Source: Flavobacterium pectinovorum
GTDB taxonomy: Bacteria > Bacteroidota > Bacteroidia > Flavobacteriales > Flavobacteriaceae
NCBI RefSeq assembly: GCF_900142715.1
Contig: NZ_FRBX01000007.1
Coordinates: 114,937-178,936 of the forward strand
Length of the DNA stretch: 64,000 nucleotides
Reading direction: 5' to 3'
A program made the position numbers and the translations under genes. Under the pieces are notes generated by a model that saw nothing but the letters and a program-made list of their open reading frames with translations, made no database searches and was not told where the DNA came from. This document shows positions 1 to 10,700 of this stretch, piece after piece. Position 1 is the stretch's first letter. Every line of letters begins with the position of its first letter.

Positions 1-620
1 GCATAAAAACTGGCAATATTTAATCCTTCATTATATTGCTGCATCTGCCATTTTTTATTTCCCTGTGCATCTACCACAAAAACTTTCGTTATTTCATAAG
101 ATGGAAGGAAATTTTCGCCTTTTACTGTAATGGAAGCTCCGGTGTTAACAGTATAAACAGTAGTTGCAGTCGATAATTCTTTTAAAATTAATTGAGGCTG
201 TTGTATAATAATGTTAACTGTGTAGACGGCAGTTGTTCCATCCGCAGCTTTTGTTGTATACGTAACAGGAGTTTTGCTAAATACCGGTAAAAGTTCTGTA
301 GCAGCAGGAGAAATAGTAGTTTTTTCCGGCAATGCAATAGCTGTTTCCAAATATTCATACTGATAATAAGAAGGCAGGTAAACCGTAATGGTTTTTTCCA
401 GATTATTCACGGCACTGTAAATGGCCTGTTCTTCACCCGGATTTGTTACTTTAAAAGATATGATTCTTTTGGCATCAAGATCTGTAATGATTTCCGTAAC
501 AGGATCTTCTTTTACATCTGTCCATCTATCTTCTTCACTTGTACAAGCTGTTAGAAGGCTAAATAAGGCAAAAGCCGTAAATAATAAAGATGTTTTAAAT
601 TTTATGATTTTAGTATTCAT
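1..620 (-). CDS. Surface lipoprotein, 3' part outside the window
   Basis: The reading frame is open from an ATG at 618-620 to the window edge, so the C-terminus is missing. The N-terminus is a lipoprotein signal with lipobox-like LLTAC, followed by an acidic stretch (SEEDRW). The rest looks like repeated beta-sandwich segments: one with conserved Tyr/Pro patterns typical of DUF5018-like modules of Bacteroidota, then an IPT/TIG-like segment (TGASITVKGENF). It lies 16 bp downstream of the second HmuY-like gene on the same strand and is probably the last visible gene of the heme operon. A role at the cell surface in heme or hemoprotein binding is inferred from position only; the domain names are recalled by resemblance and are uncertain. 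Confidence 0.75.
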   Translation of the reverse strand, partial: MNTKIIKFKTSLLFTAFALFSLLTACTSEEDRWTDVKEDPVTEIITDLDAKRIISFKVTNPGEEQAIYSAVNNLEKTITVYLPSYYQYEYLETAIALPEKTTISPAATELLPVFSKTPVTYTTKAADGTTAVYTVNIIIQQPQLILKELSTATTVYTVNTGASITVKGENFLPSYEITKVFVVDAQGNKKWQMQQYNEGLNIASFY

Positions 621-636
621 TAGGATTGGGGGTTGG

Positions 637-1437
637 TTATTTAATTTCAAATTTAGTGCTTCCCTTCGCTGCCATTACATAGTCAAAAGTGTAGTACATA
701 TGCGGAGTATCTTTGAACCATTCTGCAGGAGTATAAATATCCTTGTATACTGATATCATTTTAATTTTTGCGTAATTTCCATTTGCAGTTTTTAAAATAA
801 CAGTTCTTGCAGGAATAACAGTGCCATTGTTTATCGTAAGCGGTTCTCCAAGTGCGTAAGCTACGTGAGCTTTGTTCGGATCAGTTCCGTTTGTGACAAC
901 TTCACCTCCAAAATCGTATAAATACCAGCCAACTCCATTACCAAAAGAACCTGCATCATCTGTACCAATAAGATCTATTCCTGTTTTAAACTCACTATCT
1001 GCAGGAATATCAACCACATCATTAAAAGGTTTTGCAACGATTGTTATACCGCCAACACCGCCTCCCAAATAACCATTATTCTGATTGTTAGTGGTATTAT
1101 TGCCCGATAAAAAGCTGGCATAAAGTCCGCCAAAAGCTAAATCCCATTTTTTTGTTTTCTTAAAAGAACCGTCAACAGCCTTATTTTCTTCAAGGCTATA
1201 ATATAATGTTGCTGATGGTGCAGTAGGATTGTCATCAGAAGTGCTTCCCTGATAATTTTTTACATGTATTACTTTATTAAATAAAGAGGAATCCGGTATT
1301 TCTGTATCCGGGTCTTCATTTCCATTTTCGTCGGCAGGTTTATCATCAGATGAACATGCGGAGAATATTGCGGCAATTAAAAAAACAGCAAATACGCTTT
1401 TTGTTAGTTTTTGGATAAAGGCATTCATTTTTTTCAT
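637..1437 (-). CDS. HmuY-like heme-binding lipoprotein (copy 2)
   Basis: A 266-residue lipoprotein with signal peptide and lipobox (IFSAC, Cys about residue 28), then a low-complexity Asp/Glu/Pro linker. The body has the HmuY-family pattern: an early strand with HVKNY, the block KKWDLAFGG near residue 95, Gly/Asn-rich loops, and a C-terminal TYDY-like aromatic strand (YYTFDYVMAAKG). HmuY proteins are outer-membrane hemophores that pass heme to a TonB-dependent receptor. It lies 9 bp after a second family member and downstream of a TonB receptor on the same strand, which supports a heme-uptake operon. The two paralogs are clearly diverged, so they may bind different ligands. An internal Met at residue 4 is an alternative start. 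The family call is confident; the heme ligand itself is inferred. Confidence 0.8.
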   Translation of the reverse strand: MKKMNAFIQKLTKSVFAVFLIAAIFSACSSDDKPADENGNEDPDTEIPDSSLFNKVIHVKNYQGSTSDDNPTAPSATLYYSLEENKAVDGSFKKTKKWDLAFGGLYASFLSGNNTTNNQNNGYLGGGVGGITIVAKPFNDVVDIPADSEFKTGIDLIGTDDAGSFGNGVGWYLYDFGGEVVTNGTDPNKAHVAYALGEPLTINNGTVIPARTVILKTANGNYAKIKMISVYKDIYTPAEWFKDTPHMYYTFDYVMAAKGSTKFEIK

Positions 1438-1446
1438 TGGATTATA

Positions 1447-2166
1447 TTATTTTGTATTTAAACTTTTGCTTCCGTCAGCCTGAACATAATATCTAAATGT
1501 AAAATAAGGTGCCGGCCAATTAAGATCTGTTACTGCAGGAGGATTTCCTTTATAAGCGTTTATAAGTTGTAGTTTTGCGTATTTTCCATTCGGAAGCCTT
1601 ATCGCGTAGGTACGATCAGGAATAGCCTGCATGATATGGCTGCTTAAACTGTAATAGAACCAGCCCGGAGAACTTTCAGAAGATGACCATCCGATTTTAG
1701 TAATTTCACTATTGTCAAATTCGCTGTCTGCTGGTGCCTGAGTTACATTTTGATAAGTTTCATTAAGAAGCACAACGGCTGTATTTTGAGCAGCTCCTTC
1801 ATAGCCAGGATTATATTGATATTTTGCATTGTTTACAAAAACTTCGCTGTTGTACGGTCCGGTAAAAGCAAGATCCCAGTCTGCTGTTTTCATATATTGC
1901 AAAGAATCTGCTTTGGTATGAAGCCAAATTTGTTTTTGATCACTGAAACGAAAAAGAAAAGTATGAAAGCTTCTTTGTACTTTTCCTTCTGTTGCGTCGC
2001 CCATAGCCGCTCCGGTATCTCCGGCAAGATCGTTGATAACAATGCTTTTGCCATCTTGTAGTGAAGCGCCGGTATTTTCGTCGTTACTGCTGCAGGCGAT
2101 AAAGTTCATCGCTATAATCATAAGCAGTAAAAAATGCCATTTTTTAATTATTTTGGTTTTTGTCAT
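1447..2166 (-). CDS. HmuY-like heme-binding lipoprotein (copy 1)
   Basis: A 239-residue lipoprotein with a short signal and lipobox MNFIAC (Cys about 25). It carries the HmuY signature TADWDLAFTGP near residue 93 and ends with an aromatic strand (YFTFRYYVQADGSKS) that aligns by eye with the end of the neighbouring copy. HmuY-type proteins capture heme outside the cell and deliver it to the partner TonB receptor. The gene starts 21 bp after the receptor stop codon and is followed after 9 bp by the second copy, so the three genes are almost certainly one transcript. Duplicated HmuY-like lipoproteins in one operon suggest specialised ligands or a two-subunit surface complex; that is inference. 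Confidence 0.82.
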   Translation of the reverse strand: MTKTKIIKKWHFLLLMIIAMNFIACSSNDENTGASLQDGKSIVINDLAGDTGAAMGDATEGKVQRSFHTFLFRFSDQKQIWLHTKADSLQYMKTADWDLAFTGPYNSEVFVNNAKYQYNPGYEGAAQNTAVVLLNETYQNVTQAPADSEFDNSEITKIGWSSSESSPGWFYYSLSSHIMQAIPDRTYAIRLPNGKYAKLQLINAYKGNPPAVTDLNWPAPYFTFRYYVQADGSKSLNTK

Positions 2167-2187
2167 TTTAGAAATATTTAAAGTTTA

Positions 2188-4581
2188 TTAGTTTTCCTTG
2201 TCTTTAAAGAAACGATAGCTTATGCCCAAAAGGAGTATCCTTCCGGGCTGTCCGGGCATTAAAGGATCGGTGTAGTTAAAAATATTATCAGCAGTAAATC
2301 TGATGCTGAGATGCTCTTTTAGTAATTGTTTTTCCAGACTGGCATTGGTCAAAAAGTAGTCTTTTACAAAAATGTCGTATTTATCGATGAATTGATTTCC
2401 GTTACGATCTCCAAAAGGATATTTTCCTCTAAAGTTTACCCTGACATTGGCATTGATTTTCCAGGGATCATAACGATAAAAAACAGATGTATTGGCCATA
2501 TGGCGTGAGCGATTTTCAATTCCCCAATAGTCTGATGGGCGCGGCGCATAAGAATTTCCCGTTGCAGGATCATGTATGTTTTGGCTATAAGGCCATTTTC
2601 CTGCTCTGATGCTGTCTTTTACACTTAAATCCTTTGCAATTAAGTATTGATAACCGGCACTTATTTCCATATTTTTTAATGGACTGAATTTTAAGGCAAG
2701 CTCAAAACCTTTATTTACAGCTTCAGGCAAATTTTGATACGTATAAATAATTCGGTTATTGGTACCGGTGGCTACTTGTATACTATTAATTTGATTTGTT
2801 ATTTTATGATAAAAAACACTTCCCTCAATTTTAAAAGTTTTAGAAGGCTCCAGAACCAAACCTGCATTATAGGAAGTACTTTTTTCGGCCTGTAAATTTC
2901 CGGCGGTTTGATTTAGAATATATTGTCTTATTTCGCTAATCTGTCCGTCTTGCTGTAACTGCTGTAGTGTAGGGGAGAGAACGGCATTTCCAACTACAAG
3001 ATAATTGCTGCTTGGATTATAAAATACCAAGTAATTGGTTTTAAAATCAGGTGCTTTAAAACCTGTACCGATACCAGCCTTAAATGTTATTTTTGGTGTT
3101 ATAAAATACTGAAGCCCAAAACTAGGGTTCAATCTTCCTCCAAAATTATTGGTATAATCATATCGTAATCCGCCAACGGTTTTTAATTTTTGAAAAGGAG
3201 TCCATTCGCCCTGAACGTATGAGAAAAAAGTTTCTAATGAATTTACACCGGCAAGTGCATTATCATTCATGTTTTCGATACTGCCGCCAATTCCGGCAAC
3301 CAGCTGATATGAATTATTATTGCTATAAGAAAATTGCTGTTCAGCCCGATGCAAAGTCTGTTTAAAAACGTCCTGACTTACCGCACTGTTATTTTGCTGC
3401 CAGGCAACACTCATGTCTGCCGAGTAATATGTGAGGTAATATTTGGTAATACTTCTAAAATTACTATTAAAACGATGATCAAAAGAAACCGAAAGATTAA
3501 GATCCTGCTCGTCCTGATTATCGCCGGATATATGACCGAGACCAAAATCCTTCTGCATAAAAGAACGTCGCAATCCATAACGTCCGCTTAAACCCAGAAA
3601 ACTACTTTCATTTACCTGATAACGCGATCGTCCCTGTAAGCTATAATTGTCATAAGGCGGAGATGTAGTGCCCTGAATATATTTAGAATTGGTATTGTAA
3701 CCGTCTGTTCTGTAGTAATTAGCGGCAATATTTGCTGTTCCTTTATTTTGTAAAAAGGGTGTTTCTCCTTCTAGTGTAGCATCAATTATATTTAATGATC
3801 CATAACTTAAAGATGCCTGCATTTGCGGATCAACCACACCATGCCGTGTAATAATATTAATTGTTCCTCCAAGAGCTTCGCTCCCGTAAAGGCTGGAAGA
3901 TGCACCTTTTATAATCTCAATACGTTCAATATTTGATACGCTGATTCTTGAAAGATCAAAATTACCATTATTTCTCCCAACCATTGGCTGACCGTCAATG
4001 AGAACCATAATATATTCACTGCCAAAACCCTGCATTTGAACACCAACAGATCGGGCTCCGCCACTAATATTATTTACAATAGCAATTCCGGTTTGTTCTT
4101 TCAATATTTCATCAAGTCTTCTGCTGCCCATAAGTTCTATGGTTTTGCGATCTATGATTGTTACAGGCATTGCGCTGTATTGTGCATTGACTAAGGTTTC
4201 GGGATTGTTCTTAACAGTACTACGGCTTGTTACATTGACTTCCTTTAGATCAATACCGGATTCCATTTGTATATGAAGTGGTTTAACCGCTTGTCCGTTT
4301 AAAGTGATCTCTTGTATGTAATCTTTAAAACCCATAATAGTGATTCTAATGGTATACGCTCCATTTGTTAATCCCGAAAATGAAAAATAGCCTTTACTGT
4401 CAGATATTGCACTTTTATCAGAAGGTTCTACTACTATTTTAGCATGTGATAACGGATTTTCAGAATGGTGAATTAAACCGCTAATCGCGTTATTACTTTG
4501 TGCTTGAGCTATACTAAAAAATAGTACAATAAAACCCGTAATGATCTTTTTAATAGAATTGAAAGTGCTTATATTTTTCAT
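2188..4581 (-). CDS. TonB-dependent receptor, probably heme uptake (HmuR-like)
   Basis: A 797-residue outer-membrane receptor. Residues 1-27 are a signal peptide (ending AQAQ). Residues about 30-110 are a carboxypeptidase-regulatory-like beta-sandwich, and residues about 120-245 form the TonB plug (IDGQPMVGRNNG, ERIEIIKGASSSLYGSEALGGTINIITR). The rest is a 22-strand-type barrel ending in an aromatic residue pattern (LGISYRFF). At about 800 residues it is the size of siderophore, heme or cobalamin receptors and not of SusC (about 1000). The downstream HmuY-like genes point to heme. It is the first gene of a minus-strand operon; the 700-bp gap upstream probably holds its promoter and any Fur-type control, but no clear TAnnTTTG box was found there. 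A different metal chelate as substrate cannot be excluded. Confidence 0.85.
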   Translation of the reverse strand: MKNISTFNSIKKIITGFIVLFFSIAQAQSNNAISGLIHHSENPLSHAKIVVEPSDKSAISDSKGYFSFSGLTNGAYTIRITIMGFKDYIQEITLNGQAVKPLHIQMESGIDLKEVNVTSRSTVKNNPETLVNAQYSAMPVTIIDRKTIELMGSRRLDEILKEQTGIAIVNNISGGARSVGVQMQGFGSEYIMVLIDGQPMVGRNNGNFDLSRISVSNIERIEIIKGASSSLYGSEALGGTINIITRHGVVDPQMQASLSYGSLNIIDATLEGETPFLQNKGTANIAANYYRTDGYNTNSKYIQGTTSPPYDNYSLQGRSRYQVNESSFLGLSGRYGLRRSFMQKDFGLGHISGDNQDEQDLNLSVSFDHRFNSNFRSITKYYLTYYSADMSVAWQQNNSAVSQDVFKQTLHRAEQQFSYSNNNSYQLVAGIGGSIENMNDNALAGVNSLETFFSYVQGEWTPFQKLKTVGGLRYDYTNNFGGRLNPSFGLQYFITPKITFKAGIGTGFKAPDFKTNYLVFYNPSSNYLVVGNAVLSPTLQQLQQDGQISEIRQYILNQTAGNLQAEKSTSYNAGLVLEPSKTFKIEGSVFYHKITNQINSIQVATGTNNRIIYTYQNLPEAVNKGFELALKFSPLKNMEISAGYQYLIAKDLSVKDSIRAGKWPYSQNIHDPATGNSYAPRPSDYWGIENRSRHMANTSVFYRYDPWKINANVRVNFRGKYPFGDRNGNQFIDKYDIFVKDYFLTNASLEKQLLKEHLSIRFTADNIFNYTDPLMPGQPGRILLLGISYRFFKDKEN

Positions 4582-5283
4582 TTTTACTGATATGCGAGTT
4601 GCCAGAGGTAAGAGTAGATATAAAATAGCTATTCTTATTTAGACTGTGTAAAAATAGTAAATTAATAATTATGTAATAGTATTTTATTTACATATTTTTT
4701 CTTAAATTATTATTTACCACTTTTACAGCATGTTTTGTTCTTTTTAAATTGTTTAAAAACAATATGTTGTAGTATTTTGATGAAGCCTTTACTTTAGTTG
4801 TAGTATTTTTAAAGTCAGCGAAAGGCATATGGAACTTAAATTTTAAAAATCCACCCGTTTTGGGATTGATTCGTGTTTTTATTAAGACTGAAAAACTACC
4901 TAAAAAAAACTGCGGATCTTGGATTTGCAGGCTTTCTGTAATGTTTCTAAAAAACTTCCTTAACTTTTTGTGGTAAAAAGAGATCCATTCAAATTCAATA
5001 TTTTACCTTTTTTCTCAATTTAAATCTTCTTATTAAGAAAAAAGAGGTTTCGAGAGAATATGTCTATGCTTTTGATTGATAAATCCATCTTATAGAATAG
5101 CATTATATATACTTTTATTTTTCGGTCTGACATTCCATTATTTGATTCTGAAATTTAATGAACACGATTGTTAATTATTAGTAATATATTTTTTGTTAGG
5201 TTTTGTTTGTTAGGGAGATTAGTTATTATTTAATCTCCCTTGTTTTTGTTAGGCTAAATACGTTAAGACAATTTAATTAAGAT
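4582..5283. other. Divergent intergenic region, 0.7 kb
   Basis: This gap separates the minus-strand heme operon from the plus-strand PUL. It is very AT-rich, and no convincing ORF, RNA gene or IS-like end was seen. The regulatory signals of both divergent transcription units must lie here. The only clear structure is the hairpin at 5213-5239, flanked by repeated TTTGTTAGG words at about 5193-5201, 5206-5214 and 5245-5253. Confidence 0.6.
5213..5239 (+). terminator. Hairpin with T-rich tail in the leader of the GH89 gene
   Basis: GGGAGATTA (5213-5221) and TAATCTCCC (5231-5239) form a perfect 9-bp stem with a 9-nt AT loop, followed by TTGTTTTTG. It has the form of an intrinsic terminator read in the plus direction, but no plus-strand gene precedes it. 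It could be an attenuator in the leader of the GH89 gene, or the end of a small unannotated transcript. Confidence 0.5.
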
Positions 5284-7461
5284 ATGATTTATATGAAAAG
5301 AGAGAATTTAAAAAGTAAAAAGTACAATTCCTTAAAAATGGCTGTATCAGTTATGTTGTTATTTCTTTGTTCGTTTAAAGGATATTCTAAAAATGAAGAA
5401 AATACAAAAGACGCATTGGCAGTAATAGAAAGACTTATAGGTAATCGTGCCAGTGAGTTTGAATTAAGCATTGTTGAAAACAAAGAGAATAAATCAGATT
5501 GGTTTGAAATTGAAACAAAAAACAATCATGTAAAAATAAAGGGTTCAAACAATACAGCAATTTGTTATGCAGCTTATAATTTTCTTAGAGATATAGGAGC
5601 CGTTTTAGTAAGTTGGGAAGGAAATAGAGTTGATTTACCTAAGTCATGGCCAGAATATTCAAGAAAGGGAACTACACCATTTCAATACAGAGAATATCTA
5701 AATGCCTGTACTTTTGGCTATACCACTCCATGGTGGGACTGGAAACGCTGGGAGCAGGAAATCGACTGGATGGCGATGCACGGGATCAATCTTCCAACTG
5801 CAATGGAAGGTCAGGAAGCCGTGTGGCAGGAATTATGGAAAGAGTATGGTTTGACCAGTACTCAATTAGAAGCTCATTTTGCCGGACCAGCCTTTTTGCC
5901 GTGGCAGCGTATGGGAAATATCAACAGTCTTGAAGGGCCATTGCCACAAGAATGGTTCAGTAAAAAAGAAGAGCTGCAAAAGAAAATCTTAGAAAGAATG
6001 AGGGCATTAGACATGCATCCCGTAGTACCGGCATTTAGCGGTTATGTTCCTAAAGCTTTTGCAGAAAAACATCCGGAAGCCAAAATAACGGAATTAAAAT
6101 CCTGGTCGGGAGGTGGTTTTGCAAGTACTTTTCTATTAGATTCCAAAGATCCTTTGTTTAAAAAAATAGGAAAACGCTTTATTGAAATTTATACTAAAAT
6201 GTACGGCAAGTCGAATTTCTATCTGGCAGATTCTTTTAATGAGATTGAACCTCCGGTTTCGGAACACAATAAATATGAAGAACTTTCTAATTACGGAAGT
6301 GCGATTTATGAAACCATTAATGAAGCCGCACCGGGTGCAGTCTGGGTTATGCAGGGATGGCTTTTTGGAGATAATAAAGAATTCTGGACAAAAGAAGCTA
6401 CAAGCGCATTTCTTAGTAAAGTGCCAAATGACAGATTGATGATCCAGGATTATGCCAACGACCGATATAAGGTATGGGAAAACCAGGAAGCCTTTTATGG
6501 TAAACAATGGACTTACGGTTATGTACATAATTATGGAGGATCAAATCCTGTATATGGAGACCTGAATTTCTATAAAAACGAATTGACGAGTTTACTTAAA
6601 AATCCAAATAGAGGAAATGTTGTAGGCTACGGCGCAATGCCCGAAGGTTTAAATAATAATTCAATTGTATACGAATATATTTATGACCTTCCGTGGAGTC
6701 AGGGTGAACAACCTGTAAACGACTGGCTGACTAAATATTTAAATGCGAGATACGGACAAACAACTTCAAAATCTGTTTTTCAGGCATGGGAATTATTACT
6801 TGAATCTGTTTACAATATCAAATATTGGGAAACCCGCTGGTGGAATGATAGGGCTGGAGCGTATTTATTATTTAAACGCCCGACTGCAACAATTACAGAA
6901 TTTAAAGGAAATCCCGGAGATAAGAAAAAACTAAAAGAAGCTTTGGATATTTTAACCAAAGAAGCCAAAAAGTTTGATAAAAAGAATTTTATCAATTACG
7001 ATTTAATCGATGCTTCAAGACATTACTATTCACTTTGTATTGATGAAGATTTGATGGAATGTGTAAAAGCCTATCAGCAAAAAGATATTGCGAAAGGAGA
7101 TCAACTATTTAAAAAGATAGAAAAACAAGCTCTTGATATCGATAAGATGATGTCACGACAACCATTAAACAGTCTGGATCAATGGGTAAAATCAGCTTCT
7201 GATTATGGTGATTCTCCTGAAGTATCTAAATTATACGTAAAAAATGCCAAAACATTAATAACGCTTTGGGGAGGAGAAGGACATTTAAATGATTATGCAT
7301 CCAGATCGTGGAACGGAATGTATAAAGGATTTTACTGGCCAAGATGGAAAATGTTTTTAGAAGCTCTAAAAAAATCAGCAGTGGATAACACTCCTTTTGA
7401 TGAAACAAAAGAAAGAGAATTAATTAAAAACTGGGAAATCAAATGGACTGAAAATAAATAA
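5284..7461 (+). CDS. Alpha-N-acetylglucosaminidase, GH89 (NAGLU family)
   Basis: A 725-residue secreted exo-glycosidase that removes terminal alpha-linked N-acetylglucosamine with retention. The N-terminal signal ends near FKGYSK (about 35). A small alpha/beta NAGLU-N domain follows, then the TIM barrel with the hallmark blocks WWDWKRWEQEIDWMAMHGIN, GPAFLPWQRMGN and ADSFNEIEPP, and an all-helical C-terminal domain. By alignment with human NAGLU the acid/base is E320 (in FNEI) and the nucleophile E454 (in MPEG). The start at 5284 gives MIYMKRENLK; the ATG at 5296 is an equally plausible start. It precedes the SusC gene by 280 bp and may have its own promoter. Family certain; natural substrate (host or fungal glycan, heparan-like chain) unknown. 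Confidence 0.93.
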   Translation: MIYMKRENLKSKKYNSLKMAVSVMLLFLCSFKGYSKNEENTKDALAVIERLIGNRASEFELSIVENKENKSDWFEIETKNNHVKIKGSNNTAICYAAYNFLRDIGAVLVSWEGNRVDLPKSWPEYSRKGTTPFQYREYLNACTFGYTTPWWDWKRWEQEIDWMAMHGINLPTAMEGQEAVWQELWKEYGLTSTQLEAHFAGPAFLPWQRMGNINSLEGPLPQEWFSKKEELQKKILERMRALDMHPVVPAFSGYVPKAFAEKHPEAKITELKSWSGGGFASTFLLDSKDPLFKKIGKRFIEIYTKMYGKSNFYLADSFNEIEPPVSEHNKYEELSNYGSAIYETINEAAPGAVWVMQGWLFGDNKEFWTKEATSAFLSKVPNDRLMIQDYANDRYKVWENQEAFYGKQWTYGYVHNYGGSNPVYGDLNFYKNELTSLLKNPNRGNVVGYGAMPEGLNNNSIVYEYIYDLPWSQGEQPVNDWLTKYLNARYGQTTSKSVFQAWELLLESVYNIKYWETRWWNDRAGAYLLFKRPTATITEFKGNPGDKKKLKEALDILTKEAKKFDKKNFINYDLIDASRHYYSLCIDEDLMECVKAYQQKDIAKGDQLFKKIEKQALDIDKMMSRQPLNSLDQWVKSASDYGDSPEVSKLYVKNAKTLITLWGGEGHLNDYASRSWNGMYKGFYWPRWKMFLEALKKSAVDNTPFDETKERELIKNWEIKWTENK

Positions 7462-7677
7462 AAAATATACCAAGACTATAATTAATACGTATATAACCAA
7501 AATATAACTTAAACTTTTAACCATTACCTTAAACTATACTTAAAATATGAAATGAAATTTTTACGAAATCGATTAATTAATAAGTTTTTAACTATGTAAT
7601 TTTAGAAAAATAATTTCGGAAACCCTTTCTATCATTGACTTTATATGAATTATCCATGTTTATGAATAACTTGTCCA

Positions 7678-7707
7678 TTTGTTAACATTTCTTTACCATT
7701 AATTTCG
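7678..7707 (+). promoter_or_regulatory. Candidate Bacteroidota promoter for SusC/SusD
   Basis: TTTG (7678-7681) is followed after 18 nt by TAATTTCG (7700-7707), one mismatch from the -7 consensus TAnnTTTG. The start codon of the SusC gene lies about 35 bp further on, a normal leader length. Found by eye only. Confidence 0.4.
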
Positions 7708-7741
7708 TCAATACTATATTAACCAATTAACCAATATCAAA

Positions 7742-10700
7742 ATGGAAAAACTTAAACTTTTATTATTAGCCTTTTGTTTTTGCTTCTCAATTAATACCTG
7801 GGCACAAAAAACAGAAGTGTCCGGTGTGGTTTTAGATGACAAAGGCATTCCACTGCCAGCCGCCAATGTACTAGAGAAAGGTACAACGAATTCAGTAACA
7901 ACAGATTTTGATGGAAAATTTAAATTTTCGGCTTCAAACAAAAATGCTATACTAATAGTTTCTTATATGGGGTTTGAAGATTTGACTTTAAAACTAGACG
8001 AAACAAAAACAAATTATTCGATTAAATTACAGCCTACGACAAACAGTTTAGAACAAGTTGTAGTAGTGGGTTATGGAAAAGGGTCGCGTAAAAACCTTAC
8101 GACTGCTGTAACTTCTGTAAAAGCCGAAGATTTAAACAGAGGGGCAATTAGTGATGTAGGACAGCTTTTACAAGGTAAAGTTTCCGGTTTGAACATTTCA
8201 TCAAGCGGTGACCCTACAAAAACGGCTTCTGTAGTTTTGCGTGGAGCTTCTACATTAAATAGTTCACAAGGACCATTTTATGTAATAGATGGTATTCCGG
8301 GAGTTGATATCTCCGTAATTTCCCCAGATGATATTGCAACTATCGATGTCTTAAAAGATGCTGCTGCAACGGCAATCTACGGTAACCGTGCTGCAAATGG
8401 AGTTATCATGGTAACAACAAAAAAAGGAAGTAAGGGCAAAACTCAGATTGCATACAATGGTTATGTTGGTTGGGAAGAAGTTTCAAATAATCTGGACATG
8501 ATGAATGCAGATCAGCTGAGAGATTTTACAACTAAAAACAATTTGAACTTTACTCCGGAAAATGACAAAGGTGCAAATACAAACTGGCAAAAAGAAATTT
8601 TAAGAACAGGACGTGCAGCATCAAGCAGTCATAACTTATCGATGAGCGGCGGCGGAGATCATGGAAACTATACAGCAAGTATCACTTCTCTTAACAAAGA
8701 AGGGGTAATGTTAAAAAGTGACTTTTCTCGTATTATTGCCCGTTTATCTGTTGAACAATTTGCTTTTGATGATAAAGTTAAATTTGGTTTAAACGTTACC
8801 AATTCCAGTACAAAATATCAAAATGTACCACAGAGAAATACCGTTCTTTTGCAGGCAGCAAGTTATCTTCCTGTTTCTCCGGTAAGAAATGCTGATGGAA
8901 GTTTTTTCGAAAATTTTACCAGTCCGGGATATTTTAACCCGGTAGCTTTAATTGATCATGGTACCGATGAAACTAAAACGGAAAACCTTGTAGGTAACTT
9001 TACTGCAGAAGTAAAACTTCCGTTTGGATTCACTTATAATTTGAATTTAGCACACCAAAGATTAACTACTTCTCATGGAGAATTTTATGACAGTTATTAT
9101 TCACAATACAACAGTGCCAATTTTTACAACAACCCAGATCCACCTTTGACAAAAACATTGGTTAATTTTGGTGTAAATGGTTCTGCATTGAGAAATTCTT
9201 ACGAAACCAGAAACAATATTATTGAAAGTTTCCTTACTTGGGATAAAACATTTGGAGAGCATAAAATAAAAGCTGTAGGAGGTTACTCTTGGCAGGAAAA
9301 TACATTAGGAGACGGTTTTCAGGCTACAACAACGAACTTTCCTGTAGACAATGTTGGGTATAACAACCTTGCTTTAAGTAATTACACTTCGGTTAATGGT
9401 TATGTAGTAAATTTTGGTGACAGTAAAGCTTATCAAAAAACACGTTTGATAGCTTATTTTGGACGTGTGAATTACAATTACAAAGACAAATATCTATTAC
9501 AAGGATCAATTAGAAGAGATGGTGGATCTATGTTTGGAGGAAATAACCAATGGGGATATTTCCCTTCTGTAGGTGGTGCGTGGAGAGTAGATAAGGAAGG
9601 TTTCATGAAGAATCAAGACTTTTTTAGTGATTTGAAATTCCGCGGAAGCTGGGGGGTAACAGGAAACTCATCTGGATTTAATGCTTATACAGCACAGTTT
9701 ATTTCCGGAAGTTTAGGAACTTTCTATTATAACGGACAACAAATTGGAGCTTATGGTCCTAACCAGGCAGCAAATCCTGATTTAAAATGGGAAAAAACTG
9801 CTACCACAAATATTGGAGTTGACTTCTCAATCTTAAAAGGAAAAGTAACAGGTTCTGTTGATGTGTACGACAAAAAAACAACAGACATGATTTTCAATTA
9901 TAATGTGAATCCGGTGCTTGTACCAGTAGGATCAATTGTTGCAAACGGAGGAACAATGTCTAATAAAGGTATTGAGGTTAGTTTAAGTACAACTCCTGTT
10001 AAAACAGCAAATTTCAGCTGGACAACTAATCTGAATTTGGCCCACAATAAAAATGAAATCGTAAAATTAACCAGTCCATTCTTTGTTGGCGGAGATTCTA
10101 TTCGTCGTGTACAGCCAGACGGAGGCGGACAAACAGGAAGTACTTTACAGATTTTTAAAGAAGGAAAACCTTTAGGACAATTCTTTACATTGAAATATGC
10201 AGGAAAAAATGCTGACGGAGTTTCACAGTATTACGATAAAAATGGTGCTCTGACTACAACGCCTTTAAACGGAGTAGATTATCATTATGCAGGAAGCGCA
10301 CAGCCAAAACTATTAGTAGGATGGGCTAATAATTTTCAATACAAAAAATTCGATTTAAGTATTTTCTTCAGAGGAGTTTTTGGTAATAAAATTTTCAATG
10401 CCACTCGTGCCGATTTATTCAGACCTAGTACTGCAATGACCAATAATATTTTAGTTGATGCAGGAAACGAGTCTCCAAATGACTTAAACTCTTATAAATA
10501 TTCAGATCGTTTTATAGAAGACGGCAGCTATGTAAGATTAGACAATATGACTTTAGGATATAATTTTGGTAAAGTGGGAAGGTATATAAACAGTGTACGT
10601 ATTTATCAAACCGTAAACAACGTATTTGTTATTACCAAATACAAAGGAATTGATCCGGAAGTTGAACAAGGAGGAACTGCTCCGGGTGTAGATTCAAATA

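Noticed and set aside
421..753. 110-codon plus-strand frame
   Set aside because: It lies antisense to the lipoprotein gene at 1-620 and the HmuY-like gene; the minus-strand frames have signal peptides and family motifs.
4582..4700. Search for a TAnnTTTG box before the heme receptor
   Set aside because: No CAAAnnTA (minus-strand box) was found close to the start, so no promoter is claimed.
8305..8325. CCGTAATTT word in the SusC gene
   Set aside because: It is a single copy within coding sequence, without the 22-bp partner or a -7 box.
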